Assembly: GCA_000703065.1 (NCBI GenBank)
Contig: JNLK01000001.1
Coordinates: 3,060,001 to 3,124,000 of the forward strand
From: Lachnospiraceae bacterium AC2029
Lineage (GTDB): Bacteria > Bacillota > Clostridia > Lachnospirales > Lachnospiraceae
Direction: 5' to 3'
DNA length: 64,000 nt
This document shows, in pieces, positions 36,014-44,834 of this stretch. Numbering within the stretch: position 1 is the first letter of the stretch; each line of letters begins with the position of its first letter. Below the pieces are notes generated by a model. That model saw nothing but the letters and a program-made list of their open reading frames with translations. It ran no database searches and had not been told where the DNA came from. A program made the translations under genes and the position numbers.

Positions 36014-37537
36014 ATGAAGGAGCCGGAGCACGGTATGGAACAGACGAAGAAGACCAGGTTCATCATGGTTCAGGGAACCATGTCAAATGCAGGTAAGAGC
36101 CTCGTGGTAGCGGGACTCTGTCGTCTGCTGCGACAGGAGGGTTTTCGTGTTGCACCCTTCAAGTCCCAGAACATGGCCCTGAATTCCTACATTACCCGTG
36201 AGGGACTGGAAATGGGACGTGCCCAGGTGATGCAGGCGGAGGCGGCAGGAACAGAGCCCTCCGTCTATATGAATCCGATCCTGCTGAAGCCCACCAGTGA
36301 CGTGGGAAGCCAGGTGATCGTGAACGGACATGTGCGTGGCAATATGCAGGCAAGGGAGTATTTTCAATACAAGAAGGAACTGGTGCCTGACATCCTGGCG
36401 GCGGTGGAACGGCTTTCGGAGGATTATGAGATCATCGTGATTGAGGGGGCGGGATCCCCCGCGGAGATCAATCTGAAGGATCATGATATCGTGAATATGG
36501 GGATGGCGGAGCTGGTGGATGCGCCGGTCCTTTTGGTGGGTGATATCGACCGGGGCGGAGTCTTTGCCCAGCTCTACGGAACTTTGGAGCTTCTGGAACC
36601 GGAGGAACGAAGCAGGGTGAAGGGTCTGATCATCAATAAGTTCCGGGGGGACAAGACCATCCTGGATCCCGGGATCGAAATGATAGAGGAAAGAAGCGGA
36701 GTGCCGGTGGTCGGAGTGCTCCCCTATATGGATATCCGTCTGGATGATGAGGACTCCCTGTCGGAGCGTCTGGAGAACCGGAGAGAAGGAAGTATCGACA
36801 TCGCCGTGATCCGTCTGCCGTACATTTCCAATTTCACGGATTTCAATGTGTTCGACACCCTTCCTCGGACCGGCGTCAGATACGTGACCCGGGTTCAGGA
36901 ACTGGGAGATCCGGATCTGCTGATCCTTCCCGGGAGCAAGAGCACGGTGCATGATATGAGGTGGCTGAAGGAGAGCGGACTGGATGCGGCCGTTGTCAGT
37001 TATGCAAGAGCGGGCGGTATCGTATTCGGGATCTGCGGAGGATACCAGATGCTGGGAGAGCGGATCTCGGATCCGGAGGGTACGGAAACCGGCGGAGAGA
37101 TCGGCGGACTGGGGCTGCTGCCCCTGGAGACGGAACTGGCACCGGAGAAGGTGATGGGGCAGACGGAAGGCGTATTTCATAAAGTGACGGGAGCACTGGA
37201 GGGACTTTCCGGACTGGGCTATCGCGGCTATGAGATCCATATGGGACGGACCTGCGTCAAGGGAGAAACGACCGGGGCGGAGGCATTTACGGAGGACGAA
37301 ACCGGGTACTCTGTGGGAAATGTCTACGGCACTTACATTCATGGTATCTTCGATGCGGAGGAGGTGGCGTCAGCGCTGCTTCGGATCCTGGCCGAGAGAA
37401 AGGGCCTGTCGGAGGATATGACGGCAGAAGTAAGCTATGCGGACTTTAAGGAACGGCAGTATGACCGGCTGGCGGACATGCTGCGTCAGCATATGGATCT
37501 GGACCGGATCAGAGAAATGATCGGATTAATGAAATGA
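36014..37537 (+). CDS. cbiP: Cobyric acid synthase
   Basis: About 507 residues. It amidates side chains b, d, e and g of adenosylcobyrinic acid a,c-diamide using glutamine and ATP. The N-terminal P-loop-like [17 protein letters not shown] lies at about residues 19-35. The C-terminal glutamine amidotransferase has nucleophile Cys341 in [11 protein letters not shown] and His443 in [10 protein letters not shown] 36014, with CGGAG upstream, is preferred over an upstream GTG at 35978. The 3' end of the gene forms the first unit of a 17-bp tandem repeat. Confidence 0.95.
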   Translation: MKEPEHGMEQTKKTRFIMVQGTMSNAGKSLVVAGLCRLLRQEGFRVAPFKSQNMALNSYITREGLEMGRAQVMQAEAAGTEPSVYMNPILLKPTSDVGSQVIVNGHVRGNMQAREYFQYKKELVPDILAAVERLSEDYEIIVIEGAGSPAEINLKDHDIVNMGMAELVDAPVLLVGDIDRGGVFAQLYGTLELLEPEERSRVKGLIINKFRGDKTILDPGIEMIEERSGVPVVGVLPYMDIRLDDEDSLSERLENRREGSIDIAVIRLPYISNFTDFNVFDTLPRTGVRYVTRVQELGDPDLLILPGSKSTVHDMRWLKESGLDAAVVSYARAGGIVFGICGGYQMLGERISDPEGTETGGEIGGLGLLPLETELAPEKVMGQTEGVFHKVTGALEGLSGLGYRGYEIHMGRTCVKGETTGAEAFTEDETGYSVGNVYGTYIHGIFDAEEVASALLRILAERKGLSEDMTAEVSYADFKERQYDRLADMLRQHMDLDRIREMIGLMK

Positions 37538-37580
37538 CCGGATTAGAAAAATGTTCGGATTAGGAAAATGTTCGGATCGG
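37520..37580 (+). repeat. 17-bp tandem repeat across the cbiP stop codon
   Basis: Three and a half units of about 17 bp: 37520-37536, 37537-37553, 37554-37570 and a partial 37571-37580, with consensus TTCGGATTAGAAAAATG. The first unit codes for the end of CbiP (IGLMK), so the spacer to cobT seems to have arisen by duplication of the gene's own end. Confidence 0.8.
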
Positions 37581-37593
37581 ACAGGTAGAAGGA

Positions 37594-38673
37594 ATGCTTG
37601 ATAGAGAAAAACTGTTTAACATGGAGGCGGCTGTTCCGGATCCGGAGGTGTATGCACGGGTTCAGCGGCACTGGGATCAGCTGATGAAGCCCATTGACGG
37701 GCTGGGCGGTTTTGAAAAGGTGATCTGCAGGATCGGAGCGATCCGGGGAACGGAATATCCGTCATTGAAGCAAAGGCGGGTTCTGATCTTCTGTGCGGAT
37801 AATGGGATCGTTCAGGAGGGAGTGACCCAGTCGGAGCCGGAGGTGACTCTGATGGTGGCGCACCGTCTCGGGGAAGGAAAGAGTACGGCGAATGTCATGG
37901 CCCGAAGGGCAGGCTGCAGCTCTGTTCCCGTGGATATCGGGATAGACAGTGATGAGGTACCGCCGGGTGTGCTGGATCGCAAGGTACGGCGCGGGACGAG
38001 GAATTTTCTGGAGGGTCCGGCCCTGACGGAGGAGGAAGCGCTGCTTGCCATCGAACGGGGGATGGATCTGGTTCGTCAGCTTGCGGAAGAGGGAGTGGAT
38101 CTGATCGCCACCGGAGAGATGGGCATTGGAAATACAACGACAAGCGCAGCACTTCTCTGTCTCCTTCTGGGAGAGCCTGCAGAACGGTATGTGGGGCGAG
38201 GTGCAGGACTGGATGATGCCGGACTTGAACGGAAGTTGGACGTGGTAAAGAAGTCCATAGAGCTTTACGGATCTGAGCGATATGTGGACGAGAAGAGTGC
38301 CGCATTTGCACGACTCTGTCAGGTCGGCGGGCTGGATATTGCGGCACTTACAGGCGCCTATCTGGGGGGCGCACTGTACCGGATCCCCATGGTGATCGAC
38401 GGGGTGATCTCAGGGATCGCCGCATATCTTGCTGCCACATTTCTTCCGGTCAGCAGGGAATATATGCTCCCGTCCCATTCCGGAAGGGAGCCGGGGCTCG
38501 GAAGGGTGCTGGAGTTACTGGGGTTCCGTCCGCTGATCAACGGAGATATGGCGCTGGGAGAAGGAACCGGAGCCATCATGCTGTTCCCGCTGTTGGATGT
38601 GGCCATGGAACTGTATGAATCCGGGGGGACCTTTGAACAGGGCGGATTAAAGGAGTACGAAAGATACACATGA
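37594..38673 (+). CDS. cobT: Nicotinate-nucleotide:dimethylbenzimidazole phosphoribosyltransferase
   Basis: 359 residues, full length. It activates the lower-ligand base to its alpha-ribazole phosphate. Typical parts: WDQLMKPIDGLGGFE, VLIFCADNGIVQEGVTQ, GEMGIGNTTTSAALL, AALTGAYLGGALY, and PSHSGREPGLGRVLELLG, with the catalytic Glu likely in GEGTGAIML. It overlaps cobU by 4 bases. No bluB or bza genes for making the base are in the window. Confidence 0.95.
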   Translation: MLDREKLFNMEAAVPDPEVYARVQRHWDQLMKPIDGLGGFEKVICRIGAIRGTEYPSLKQRRVLIFCADNGIVQEGVTQSEPEVTLMVAHRLGEGKSTANVMARRAGCSSVPVDIGIDSDEVPPGVLDRKVRRGTRNFLEGPALTEEEALLAIERGMDLVRQLAEEGVDLIATGEMGIGNTTTSAALLCLLLGEPAERYVGRGAGLDDAGLERKLDVVKKSIELYGSERYVDEKSAAFARLCQVGGLDIAALTGAYLGGALYRIPMVIDGVISGIAAYLAATFLPVSREYMLPSHSGREPGLGRVLELLGFRPLINGDMALGEGTGAIMLFPLLDVAMELYESGGTFEQGGLKEYERYT

Positions 38674-39302
38674 TGATTCTGGTGAAGGGAAAGCCTGACA
38701 GTGGGAAGTCCGCGCTTGCGGAGAGCCTGACGCTGAAGCTTATGGCAGATGAATATACAGGCAGGGATAAGCCGGCAGATAATGCGGGACAGACAGTGTC
38801 TGCAGAAGAGAACAACGGACAGGCGTCATCAGATGAGGCAGAGATCAGAGGACAGGCGGCATCAGTTAGCCCCCTGTATCTGGCAACCATGATCCCCTTC
38901 GGTGAGGAGGGGGCTGCCAGAGTGAAGAAGCATCGTGCCATGCGCGAGGGAAAGGGCTTTGAAACTCTGGAGATCCCGGCGGGACTCTGCAGGGAGGAGA
39001 AACGTCTTGCACCATATTTCGGCGGAGTCTGTCTGCTGGAGTGCGTGGCGAATCTGGCCGGAAATGAAATGCATGCAGCGGAGCATGTGGGCAGGAGGCT
39101 TTGGGAACTGCGGGATATTGTGCTGGAGGAGATCCTCTGGCTGGAACAGAATATGAAGCATCTGGTGGTGGTAACGGATATTTTTGAAGACCTGCCGGAT
39201 GCGGATGAGGAGACAGGGCTGTACATCCACCTGGTAAATGAAGTCAACCGGGCGCTGGAGGAAAAGGCGGACAGAGTCGAAGAAACCTATGAGAATACTT
39301 AA
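38670..39302 (+). CDS. cobU: Divergent adenosylcobinamide kinase/guanylyltransferase (CobU-like) with insertion
   Basis: 210 residues. The P-loop is GKPDSGKSALAE (about 7-18). LYLATMIPFGEEGAARVKKHRAMREGKGFETLEIP (split over residues ~70-105) matches the CobU region with the guanylylated His in RxxxHR and the E-x-P ending. A Gln/Ala/Asp-rich insertion (about 33-66) separates the P-loop from it. The usual VSNEVG motif is replaced by VVVTDIFED, which fits a divergent clostridial subfamily. Its place between cobT and cobS supports the CobU role: kinase and guanylyl transfer on cobinamide. It overlaps cobT by 4 and cobS by 14 bases. Confidence 0.8.
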   Translation: MMILVKGKPDSGKSALAESLTLKLMADEYTGRDKPADNAGQTVSAEENNGQASSDEAEIRGQAASVSPLYLATMIPFGEEGAARVKKHRAMREGKGFETLEIPAGLCREEKRLAPYFGGVCLLECVANLAGNEMHAAEHVGRRLWELRDIVLEEILWLEQNMKHLVVVTDIFEDLPDADEETGLYIHLVNEVNRALEEKADRVEETYENT

Positions 39303-40062
39303 AAGCTTTGCAATTGCATTTTCGATCTACTCAAAGATTCCCATGCCCGGGTTTGCCTGGGAGGAGGAAGATATGCGCTGTCATCTGATCTTCTTTCCCT
39401 GGGTGGGGATGGTGATCGGTGGATTGGAGTACCTGCTTCTGGGCGTCCTGTGCGGTCCGGATCTGCCGCTGCTGTTCCGTGTGGCTCTGGCAGGGGTGAT
39501 CCCTCTGATCGTGACCGGAGGATTTCATGTGGACGGATTCATGGATGTGCAGGATGCGCTCTGTTCTTATAAGTCGAAGGAGGAGAAGCTTGCGATCCTG
39601 AAGGATCCGCATGTGGGGGCATTTTCTGTGATCTCACTTCTGGTGTATGTGCTTCTCTTCGGAGGGGCTCTCTCACTGGTCCTTACCTACGGCGGAACAG
39701 GCAGCATTGCTCTTTTTGCCTTCGGTTTTCCTGTGTGCCGGGCGCTGGGTGCGCTTGTCATGCTGAAGCTGAAGAAGGCGAGACCGGAGGGGATGCTGCA
39801 TAGAGAAACCAGGGACACGGGGACAGTCACTGTGGCAGTGCTCGTGGCAGAGCTTCTGATCCTTCTGGGACTGATGCTGTGGATCGATCCATGGGGAACT
39901 CTGATCTTTATCGGAGCGGTGCTGTTTTTTACGACGTATTACAGATGGAAAATGTACAGGGAGTTCGGCGGTGTTACGGGAGATACCACAGGCTACCATA
40001 TCACCTGTTCGGAACTCGTGGGACTGATGGCCATAGCGGCATGGAGTATGATATGCAGATAG
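39289..40062 (+). CDS. cobS: Adenosylcobinamide-GDP ribazoletransferase (cobalamin synthase)
   Basis: About 257 residues, multi-pass membrane protein. It joins adenosylcobinamide-GDP with alpha-ribazole (phosphate). Family motifs: FAIAFSIYSKIPMP near the start, FFPWVGMVIGG, and TGGFHVDGFMDVQDAL with the acidic residues typical of CobS, then LKDPHVGAFSVI and GDTTGYHITCSEL. The start at ATG 39289 matches the family N-terminus (MRILKSFAIAF); the frame is open to 39238, but that stretch is inside cobU. Confidence 0.94.
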   Translation: MRILKSFAIAFSIYSKIPMPGFAWEEEDMRCHLIFFPWVGMVIGGLEYLLLGVLCGPDLPLLFRVALAGVIPLIVTGGFHVDGFMDVQDALCSYKSKEEKLAILKDPHVGAFSVISLLVYVLLFGGALSLVLTYGGTGSIALFAFGFPVCRALGALVMLKLKKARPEGMLHRETRDTGTVTVAVLVAELLILLGLMLWIDPWGTLIFIGAVLFFTTYYRWKMYREFGGVTGDTTGYHITCSELVGLMAIAAWSMICR

Positions 40063-40676
40063 AAAGAAGGATCCGGCTGCTGCTGATCCGACACGGACAG
40101 ACGGCGGGTAACCTGGAAAAAAGATATAACGGATGCAGGACGGACGAATCCCTCTGCCAGACAGGAAGAGAGGCGCTGGCAGAACGCAGCGTGCCGGGGA
40201 ACGGAGTGGAATACATTTTCACAAGTCCCATGAAGCGCTGCAAAGAGACGGCGGAGATCCTCTTTCCGGGTCAGCAAAGGAGAGTCCTTTCCACAATGTG
40301 GGAGATGGACTTCGGTCATTTTGAAGGAAAGAACCTTGCGGAGCTGGAGGGGGATCCGGAGTATCAGGCATGGCTGAACGGCGGCGGAGAAAGGTGGTTC
40401 CCCGGAGGAGAACCAAGGGATGCGTTTTTCCTTCGGACCATGGGGGCCTTCCGGGAAATGCTGCAGCTCCTTCCCGCGGAGGGAGACGGACAGTGTTCGG
40501 TTGCTCTGGTCTGTCATGGTGGAAATATCATGGCGATCATGAGCGAACTGACCGGAGGTGACTTTTACGATTATCTGGTGAAAAACGGGGAGGGCTATGA
40601 ACTGACGTTTTCACTGACGGGAGAAGATATTCATGATCTATCATATCACAGCCTTTATACTGGGGGGACTGCTTGA
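40041..40676 (+). CDS. cobC: Alpha-ribazole phosphatase-like histidine phosphatase
   Basis: About 211 residues. The histidine phosphatase motif LLLIRHGQTAGN puts the phosphorylated His at residue 18. A second His is in LVCHGGNIMAIM near residue 160, and MWEMDFGHFEGKNLAEL is also characteristic. Between cobS and cbiB it is best read as CobC, removing phosphate from alpha-ribazole phosphate or adenosylcobalamin phosphate. It starts inside the end of cobS (ATG 40041 or 40053) and overlaps cbiB by 44 bases. Confidence 0.88.
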   Translation: MEYDMQIERRIRLLLIRHGQTAGNLEKRYNGCRTDESLCQTGREALAERSVPGNGVEYIFTSPMKRCKETAEILFPGQQRRVLSTMWEMDFGHFEGKNLAELEGDPEYQAWLNGGGERWFPGGEPRDAFFLRTMGAFREMLQLLPAEGDGQCSVALVCHGGNIMAIMSELTGGDFYDYLVKNGEGYELTFSLTGEDIHDLSYHSLYTGGTA

Positions 40677-41613
40677 CCTGATCATCGGGGATCCGCAGTG
40701 GATCCCGCATCCCGTGCGTCTGATGGGCAGACTGATCGCATGGCTGGACCGGAAGCTGTTCCTTCCGGGAAAGTCTGTGAAGGAGCAAAGAAGAACAGGA
40801 AGGCTTTTCTGCTTTCTGGTTCTCTTTCCTGTAGTACTTGTGACAGCGCTGATCCTCGTACTGGCGTATCTTATCCATCCTGTCTGCGGAGTGGCGGTGG
40901 AGACCGTTCTCACCTGTTACTGTCTGGCAGTGAAGAGTCTTCGGGTGGAGAGCATGCGGGTGTACCGGGCACTGAAGCAGGGAGACATCACGGCTTCCCG
41001 GAAGGCGGTCTCCATGATCGTGGGCAGGGACACGGAGTCCCTGGATGAGGCCGGTGTGGCACGGGCGGCGGTGGAAACCGTGGCGGAGAATACCTCCGAC
41101 GGCGTCATCGCCCCGCTGATGTATACCTGCCTTGGGGGACCGGTGCTGGGAATGCTGTACAAGGCAGTAAATACCATGGATTCCATGGTGGGCTATCATA
41201 ATGAGCGATATGAGAATTACGGGCGCTGTGCCGCAAGACTGGATGACATATTCAACTGGCTTCCGGCAAGGATCAGCGCAGGTCTGATGATCCTTGCAGC
41301 GGCGCTCCTGGGGAGAGAGTTCGATGCGGGCCGGGCAAAGAAGGTGTTCCTTCGGGACCGGTATAATCATAAGAGTCCCAACTCCGCCCAGACGGAAAGC
41401 GTATGCGCCGGGGCCTTGGGGATCCGGCTGGCGGGAGACGCCAGTTATTTCGGAAGGATCGTGAAGAAGCCCTATATCGGAGATGATACAAGACCGGTGG
41501 AACCGGAGGATATCCCCAGAGCGAACCGGCTGATGTATGTTACGGCAGGACTGATGTTCCTGATCGCGTCGGCCTGCTGGCTGATACCGATCCTCCTGAT
41601 CCGTGGCTTCTGA
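40633..41613 (+). CDS. cbiB: Adenosylcobinamide-phosphate synthase
   Basis: 326 residues, membrane protein. It attaches aminopropanol phosphate to adenosylcobyric acid. Motifs: LLDLIIGDPQWIPHPVRLMGRLI, VETVAENTSDGVIAPLMY, NTMDSMVGYHNERYENYGR, DRYNHKSPNSAQTES and GALGIRLAGDASYFG. It overlaps cobC, and 136 bases without a gene separate it from cobD. Confidence 0.95.
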   Translation: MIYHITAFILGGLLDLIIGDPQWIPHPVRLMGRLIAWLDRKLFLPGKSVKEQRRTGRLFCFLVLFPVVLVTALILVLAYLIHPVCGVAVETVLTCYCLAVKSLRVESMRVYRALKQGDITASRKAVSMIVGRDTESLDEAGVARAAVETVAENTSDGVIAPLMYTCLGGPVLGMLYKAVNTMDSMVGYHNERYENYGRCAARLDDIFNWLPARISAGLMILAAALLGREFDAGRAKKVFLRDRYNHKSPNSAQTESVCAGALGIRLAGDASYFGRIVKKPYIGDDTRPVEPEDIPRANRLMYVTAGLMFLIASACWLIPILLIRGF

Positions 41614-41749
41614 ACCGGGGTTGATCCGGGGCTGCTCCTGATGCTTCGGCTCCGGGTATGATCCCGGGAAAATGGTTACGGGAAGAGGAAACCGGAGAAA
41701 TGGGAGACGGCAGGAACAGGACAGGAATGAATTCAGAAAGGACTAATGG

Positions 41750-42790
41750 ATGGAGATCGTTCACGGCGGTGATATCTACAGAAATCGAATACGGTTGGAC
41801 TTTTCCGTGAATACGAATCCACTGGGCTGTCCGGAGACCGTTCGTCAGGCGCTCCGGGATGCGGCGGACCGGGTGGAGGTCTACCCGGATCCTGCCCGGA
41901 TGCGGGTCCGTGCAGAGATCGCAAGGCTGTACGGAGTGAAGGCGGAGAATGTCCTTGCGGGAAATGGGGCGTCGGAGCTGATCATGGCCGTCACCCGGGC
42001 AATCAGTCCCGGAAGAGTACTGCTTACGGCACCGTCCTTCTATGGATATGAAAGGGCCGCGCAAAGCGTACCCGGCTGTGAGATCCGCTGGCATCAGCTG
42101 AAGCAGGAGGAAGGCTTTGCAGTGACGGAGCGGTTCCTTGAGGAACTGACAGACGATACGGATCTTTGCTGGCTCTGCAATCCGAACAATCCCACGGGGG
42201 CTGGCGTGGAGCCGGGCCTTCTTCGAAGGATCATTGAACGTTGTGAGGAGCGGGGGATCGACCTGGTGGTGGACGAATGCTTTACGGAGCTGGCGGAGCA
42301 GGCAACGACCGTCATTCCGTTGATCCGGGAATACCGGAGACTCCATGTGCTGAAGGCATATACCAAGCTGCTGGCAGTTCCGGGAGTACGGTTCGGTTTT
42401 CTCATTTCCGCAGAGGAAAATGTGGAACGGATCGAGGCATTTCTTCCTGAATGGAACCTGTCGGTTTTTGCGGAAGCTGCGGCTATCGCGGGAAGTAAGG
42501 AGCTGCAGAAGGGAGATTATCTTCGGAAGGCGAAAGCACTGATCGGAGAAGAACGAAGGTATCTGACCTCAGAACTGGAGAAGCTGTCCGTTCGTGTGAT
42601 CCCGGGACAGGCAAATTATCTGTTCCTGCAGACGGACCGGGAACTGTTCCGTCCGCTGCTGGAGCGTGGGATCCTGATCCGGGACTGTGCAAATTATCAC
42701 GGACTGGAACGTGGATATTATAGAGTGGCGGTAAGGGATCATGAAGTAAATGAGGAACTGATCCGCACGATGAGAGAGGTATTACATTGA
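41750..42790 (+). CDS. cobD: Threonine-phosphate decarboxylase-like PLP enzyme
   Basis: 346 residues of the class I/II aminotransferase fold. It matches CobD, which makes (R)-1-amino-2-propanol phosphate for CbiB: HGGDIYRNRIRLDFSVNTNPLG at the start, WLCNPNNPTGAGVEPG, VVDECFTEL, and the PLP lysine region VLKAYTKLLAVPGVRFGF. Histidinol-phosphate aminotransferase is the related alternative, but the context favours CobD. It overlaps cbiC by 4 bases. Confidence 0.92.
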   Translation: MEIVHGGDIYRNRIRLDFSVNTNPLGCPETVRQALRDAADRVEVYPDPARMRVRAEIARLYGVKAENVLAGNGASELIMAVTRAISPGRVLLTAPSFYGYERAAQSVPGCEIRWHQLKQEEGFAVTERFLEELTDDTDLCWLCNPNNPTGAGVEPGLLRRIIERCEERGIDLVVDECFTELAEQATTVIPLIREYRRLHVLKAYTKLLAVPGVRFGFLISAEENVERIEAFLPEWNLSVFAEAAAIAGSKELQKGDYLRKAKALIGEERRYLTSELEKLSVRVIPGQANYLFLQTDRELFRPLLERGILIRDCANYHGLERGYYRVAVRDHEVNEELIRTMREVLH

Positions 42791-43422
42791 AACCGGAATA
42801 CATACTTCCAAAGGATATAGAGAAGCGAAGCTTTGAGATCATAGAGTCGGAGCTTTCGGAACGCGGGATCACGCTTCCGGAAGAGCGGGCGTTTATCATC
42901 AAGCGAGCCATCCATACCACGGCGGATTTTGACTACACGGAGACGCTGACCTTCTCCGAGGGAGCCGTGGAACGCGCGCTGGAGCTTCTTCGGAACGGGG
43001 CGGATATCGTGACGGATACGAATATGGCTCTGTCCGGCGTCAGCAAAACGGCGTTGGAAAAACTGGGAGGACAGGCAGTCTGCTATATGGCGGATCCGTC
43101 CGTGGCGGAGGAGGCCCGCGTGCGGGGCCTGACCCGTGCGGCTGTCAGTATGGAACGGGCGTCGAAGCGTGAGAAGCCGGTGATCTTTGCGGTGGGAAAT
43201 GCACCCACGGCTCTGATCACTCTCCGGGAAATGTACGACAGGGGCGAGTACCGTCCGGCCTTTGTGATCGGCGTCCCGGTGGGCTTCGTCAATGTTGAGG
43301 CAGCGAAGGAGCTGATCCTGGAGACGGATATTCCCTGCATCGTGAACCGGGGAAGAAAGGGCGGAAGCAATGTGGCTGCGGCTATCTGCAATGCCCTGCT
43401 GTATCATATCACCAGAGACTGA
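42787..43422 (+). CDS. cbiC: Precorrin-8X / cobalt-precorrin-8 methylmutase
   Basis: 211 residues. It moves the C11 methyl group to C12 to give cobyrinic acid. Motifs: YILPKDIEKRSFEIIESEL, RAIHTTADFDY with the catalytic His, and FVIGVPVGFVNVEAAKE followed by NRGRKGGSNVAAAICNALL. The start is a TTG overlapping the cobD stop, with GAGAGG upstream. It is followed by an 18-bp tandem repeat before cbiD. Confidence 0.95.
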   Translation: MKPEYILPKDIEKRSFEIIESELSERGITLPEERAFIIKRAIHTTADFDYTETLTFSEGAVERALELLRNGADIVTDTNMALSGVSKTALEKLGGQAVCYMADPSVAEEARVRGLTRAAVSMERASKREKPVIFAVGNAPTALITLREMYDRGEYRPAFVIGVPVGFVNVEAAKELILETDIPCIVNRGRKGGSNVAAAICNALLYHITRD

Positions 43423-43423
43423 G

Positions 43424-43530
43424 CGTCATTCAGAACAGGCACGTGATTCAGAACAGGCACGTGATTCAGAACAGGCACGTGATTCAGAACAGGCGCGTCA
43501 TTCAGAACAGATGCTCACCCGGAACAGGCA
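43424..43530 (+). repeat. 18-bp tandem repeat between cbiC and cbiD
   Basis: Five units of CGT(G/C)ATTCAGAACAGGCA start at 43424, 43442, 43460, 43478 and 43496, with a degenerate sixth to 43530. They begin one base after the cbiC stop. The length is a multiple of three, so all frames stay open, which explains spurious reading frames here. It is not CRISPR: the units are directly adjacent without spacers. Confidence 0.93.
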
Positions 43531-43589
43531 GTTCACCGATACGTTATTACGAGGTTACAGTGACGAAGTACTATAATACGGGAGAAACC

Positions 43590-44714
43590 ATGAACTACGG
43601 ATTTACCACAGGAAGCTGCAGTGCGGCAGCGGCCAAGGCGGCGGCATACATGCTTCTTTCCGGAACAAAAAAGGAGGATATCGTGATCCGGACACCGAAG
43701 GGGATCGACTATCATGCCCGGATCCTGGATGCGGTCCGGACAAAGGAATGTGTGTCCTGCTGTGTGGAGAAGGACGGAGGGGATGATCCGGATATCACCA
43801 CGGGTGCAAGGGTCTGTGCCACGGTGCGTCTGCTGCATGACCATCCGAGGGAGGTCCTTGTGGACGGAGGAGAAGGAGTCGGCCGGGTGACGGAGCCGGG
43901 GCTGGATCAGCCTGTGGGTGCGGCGGCCATAAACTCCGTTCCCAGGAGCATGATCTGCAGTGAGGTCAGGGAGGTCATGGAGCTTTTTGACTGGCAGGGC
44001 GGATTGTCTGTGATCATTTCCGTGCCGGGAGGAGAAGAACTGGCGAAAAAGACCTTCAATCCGAAGCTGGGGATCACCGGAGGCATTTCCATCCTGGGTA
44101 CCAGCGGGATCGTGGAACCTATGAGTACACAGGCCATCAAGGATACCATACGGGTGGAGCTCCGGCAGAGAGTTGCCCAGGGATATGAGAGGGTGGTGAT
44201 CGCTCCGGGAAATTACGGAGTGGATTTCATGCGGGAACGCTATGACTATGATCTGGACCGTGCAGTCAAATGTGCCAATTACATCGGGGAGACCATCGAT
44301 ATGGCAGCGGAGTTGGGAGTGAAGCAGCTGCTTTTGGTCGGACATCTGGGAAAGTTGATCAAGGTTTCGGGAGGCATCATGAATACACATTCCGCCGTGG
44401 CGGACTGTCGTATGGAGCTGATGGCCGCTGCGGTGATCCAAACGGCCGGGGATGCGGAGCTGGCAGGCAGGATCCTTGACTGTAGCAATACCACACAGGC
44501 CTACGGACTTGTGGCGGAGGCAGGGATTTCAGAACCTTTTATGAAATGTGTCATGGATCGGATAGGAGATCACCTTGACCGGCGTGCGAAGGGACGGCTT
44601 CAGGTGGAATGCATCGTCTTTCTGAATGAGGTGGGTCTGCTCGGCACAACGAAGGGTGCCGAAGAATTGCTTGCGGCGATACGGCAGGAGCAGGACTCGG
44701 GAAGCAGAAAATGA
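43590..44714 (+). CDS. cbiD: Cobalt-precorrin-5B (C1)-methyltransferase
   Basis: 374 residues, normal for CbiD. The N-terminal YGFTTGSCSAAAAKAA, the PVGAAAINSVPRSMI segment, FNPKLGITGGISILGTSGIV and NYGVDFMRERY are typical. GGGAGAAACC places a good ribosome binding site before ATG 43590. The frame is open further upstream through the 18-bp repeats, but that would add a repetitive, non-conserved extension. Confidence 0.95.
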   Translation: MNYGFTTGSCSAAAAKAAAYMLLSGTKKEDIVIRTPKGIDYHARILDAVRTKECVSCCVEKDGGDDPDITTGARVCATVRLLHDHPREVLVDGGEGVGRVTEPGLDQPVGAAAINSVPRSMICSEVREVMELFDWQGGLSVIISVPGGEELAKKTFNPKLGITGGISILGTSGIVEPMSTQAIKDTIRVELRQRVAQGYERVVIAPGNYGVDFMRERYDYDLDRAVKCANYIGETIDMAAELGVKQLLLVGHLGKLIKVSGGIMNTHSAVADCRMELMAAAVIQTAGDAELAGRILDCSNTTQAYGLVAEAGISEPFMKCVMDRIGDHLDRRAKGRLQVECIVFLNEVGLLGTTKGAEELLAAIRQEQDSGSRK

Positions 44715-44834
44715 GAAACCGGCCATGAACAGAATATGGAATCGGAGAAATAAACGGAACGACTGACAGGAAACCGGAGTGCCGGGTGTGACGGGGACGG
44801 ACCGGATGAACGGGATGTGTTGAAGGTGAGATCG

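Noticed and set aside
43424-43530. The 18-bp array as a CRISPR
   Set aside because: Units are contiguous with no spacers, and no cas gene is in the window.
43443-43589. A 49-residue repetitive N-terminal extension of CbiD
   Set aside because: ATG 43590 has a good ribosome binding site and begins the conserved YGFTTGSC motif; the extension comes only from the tandem repeat.
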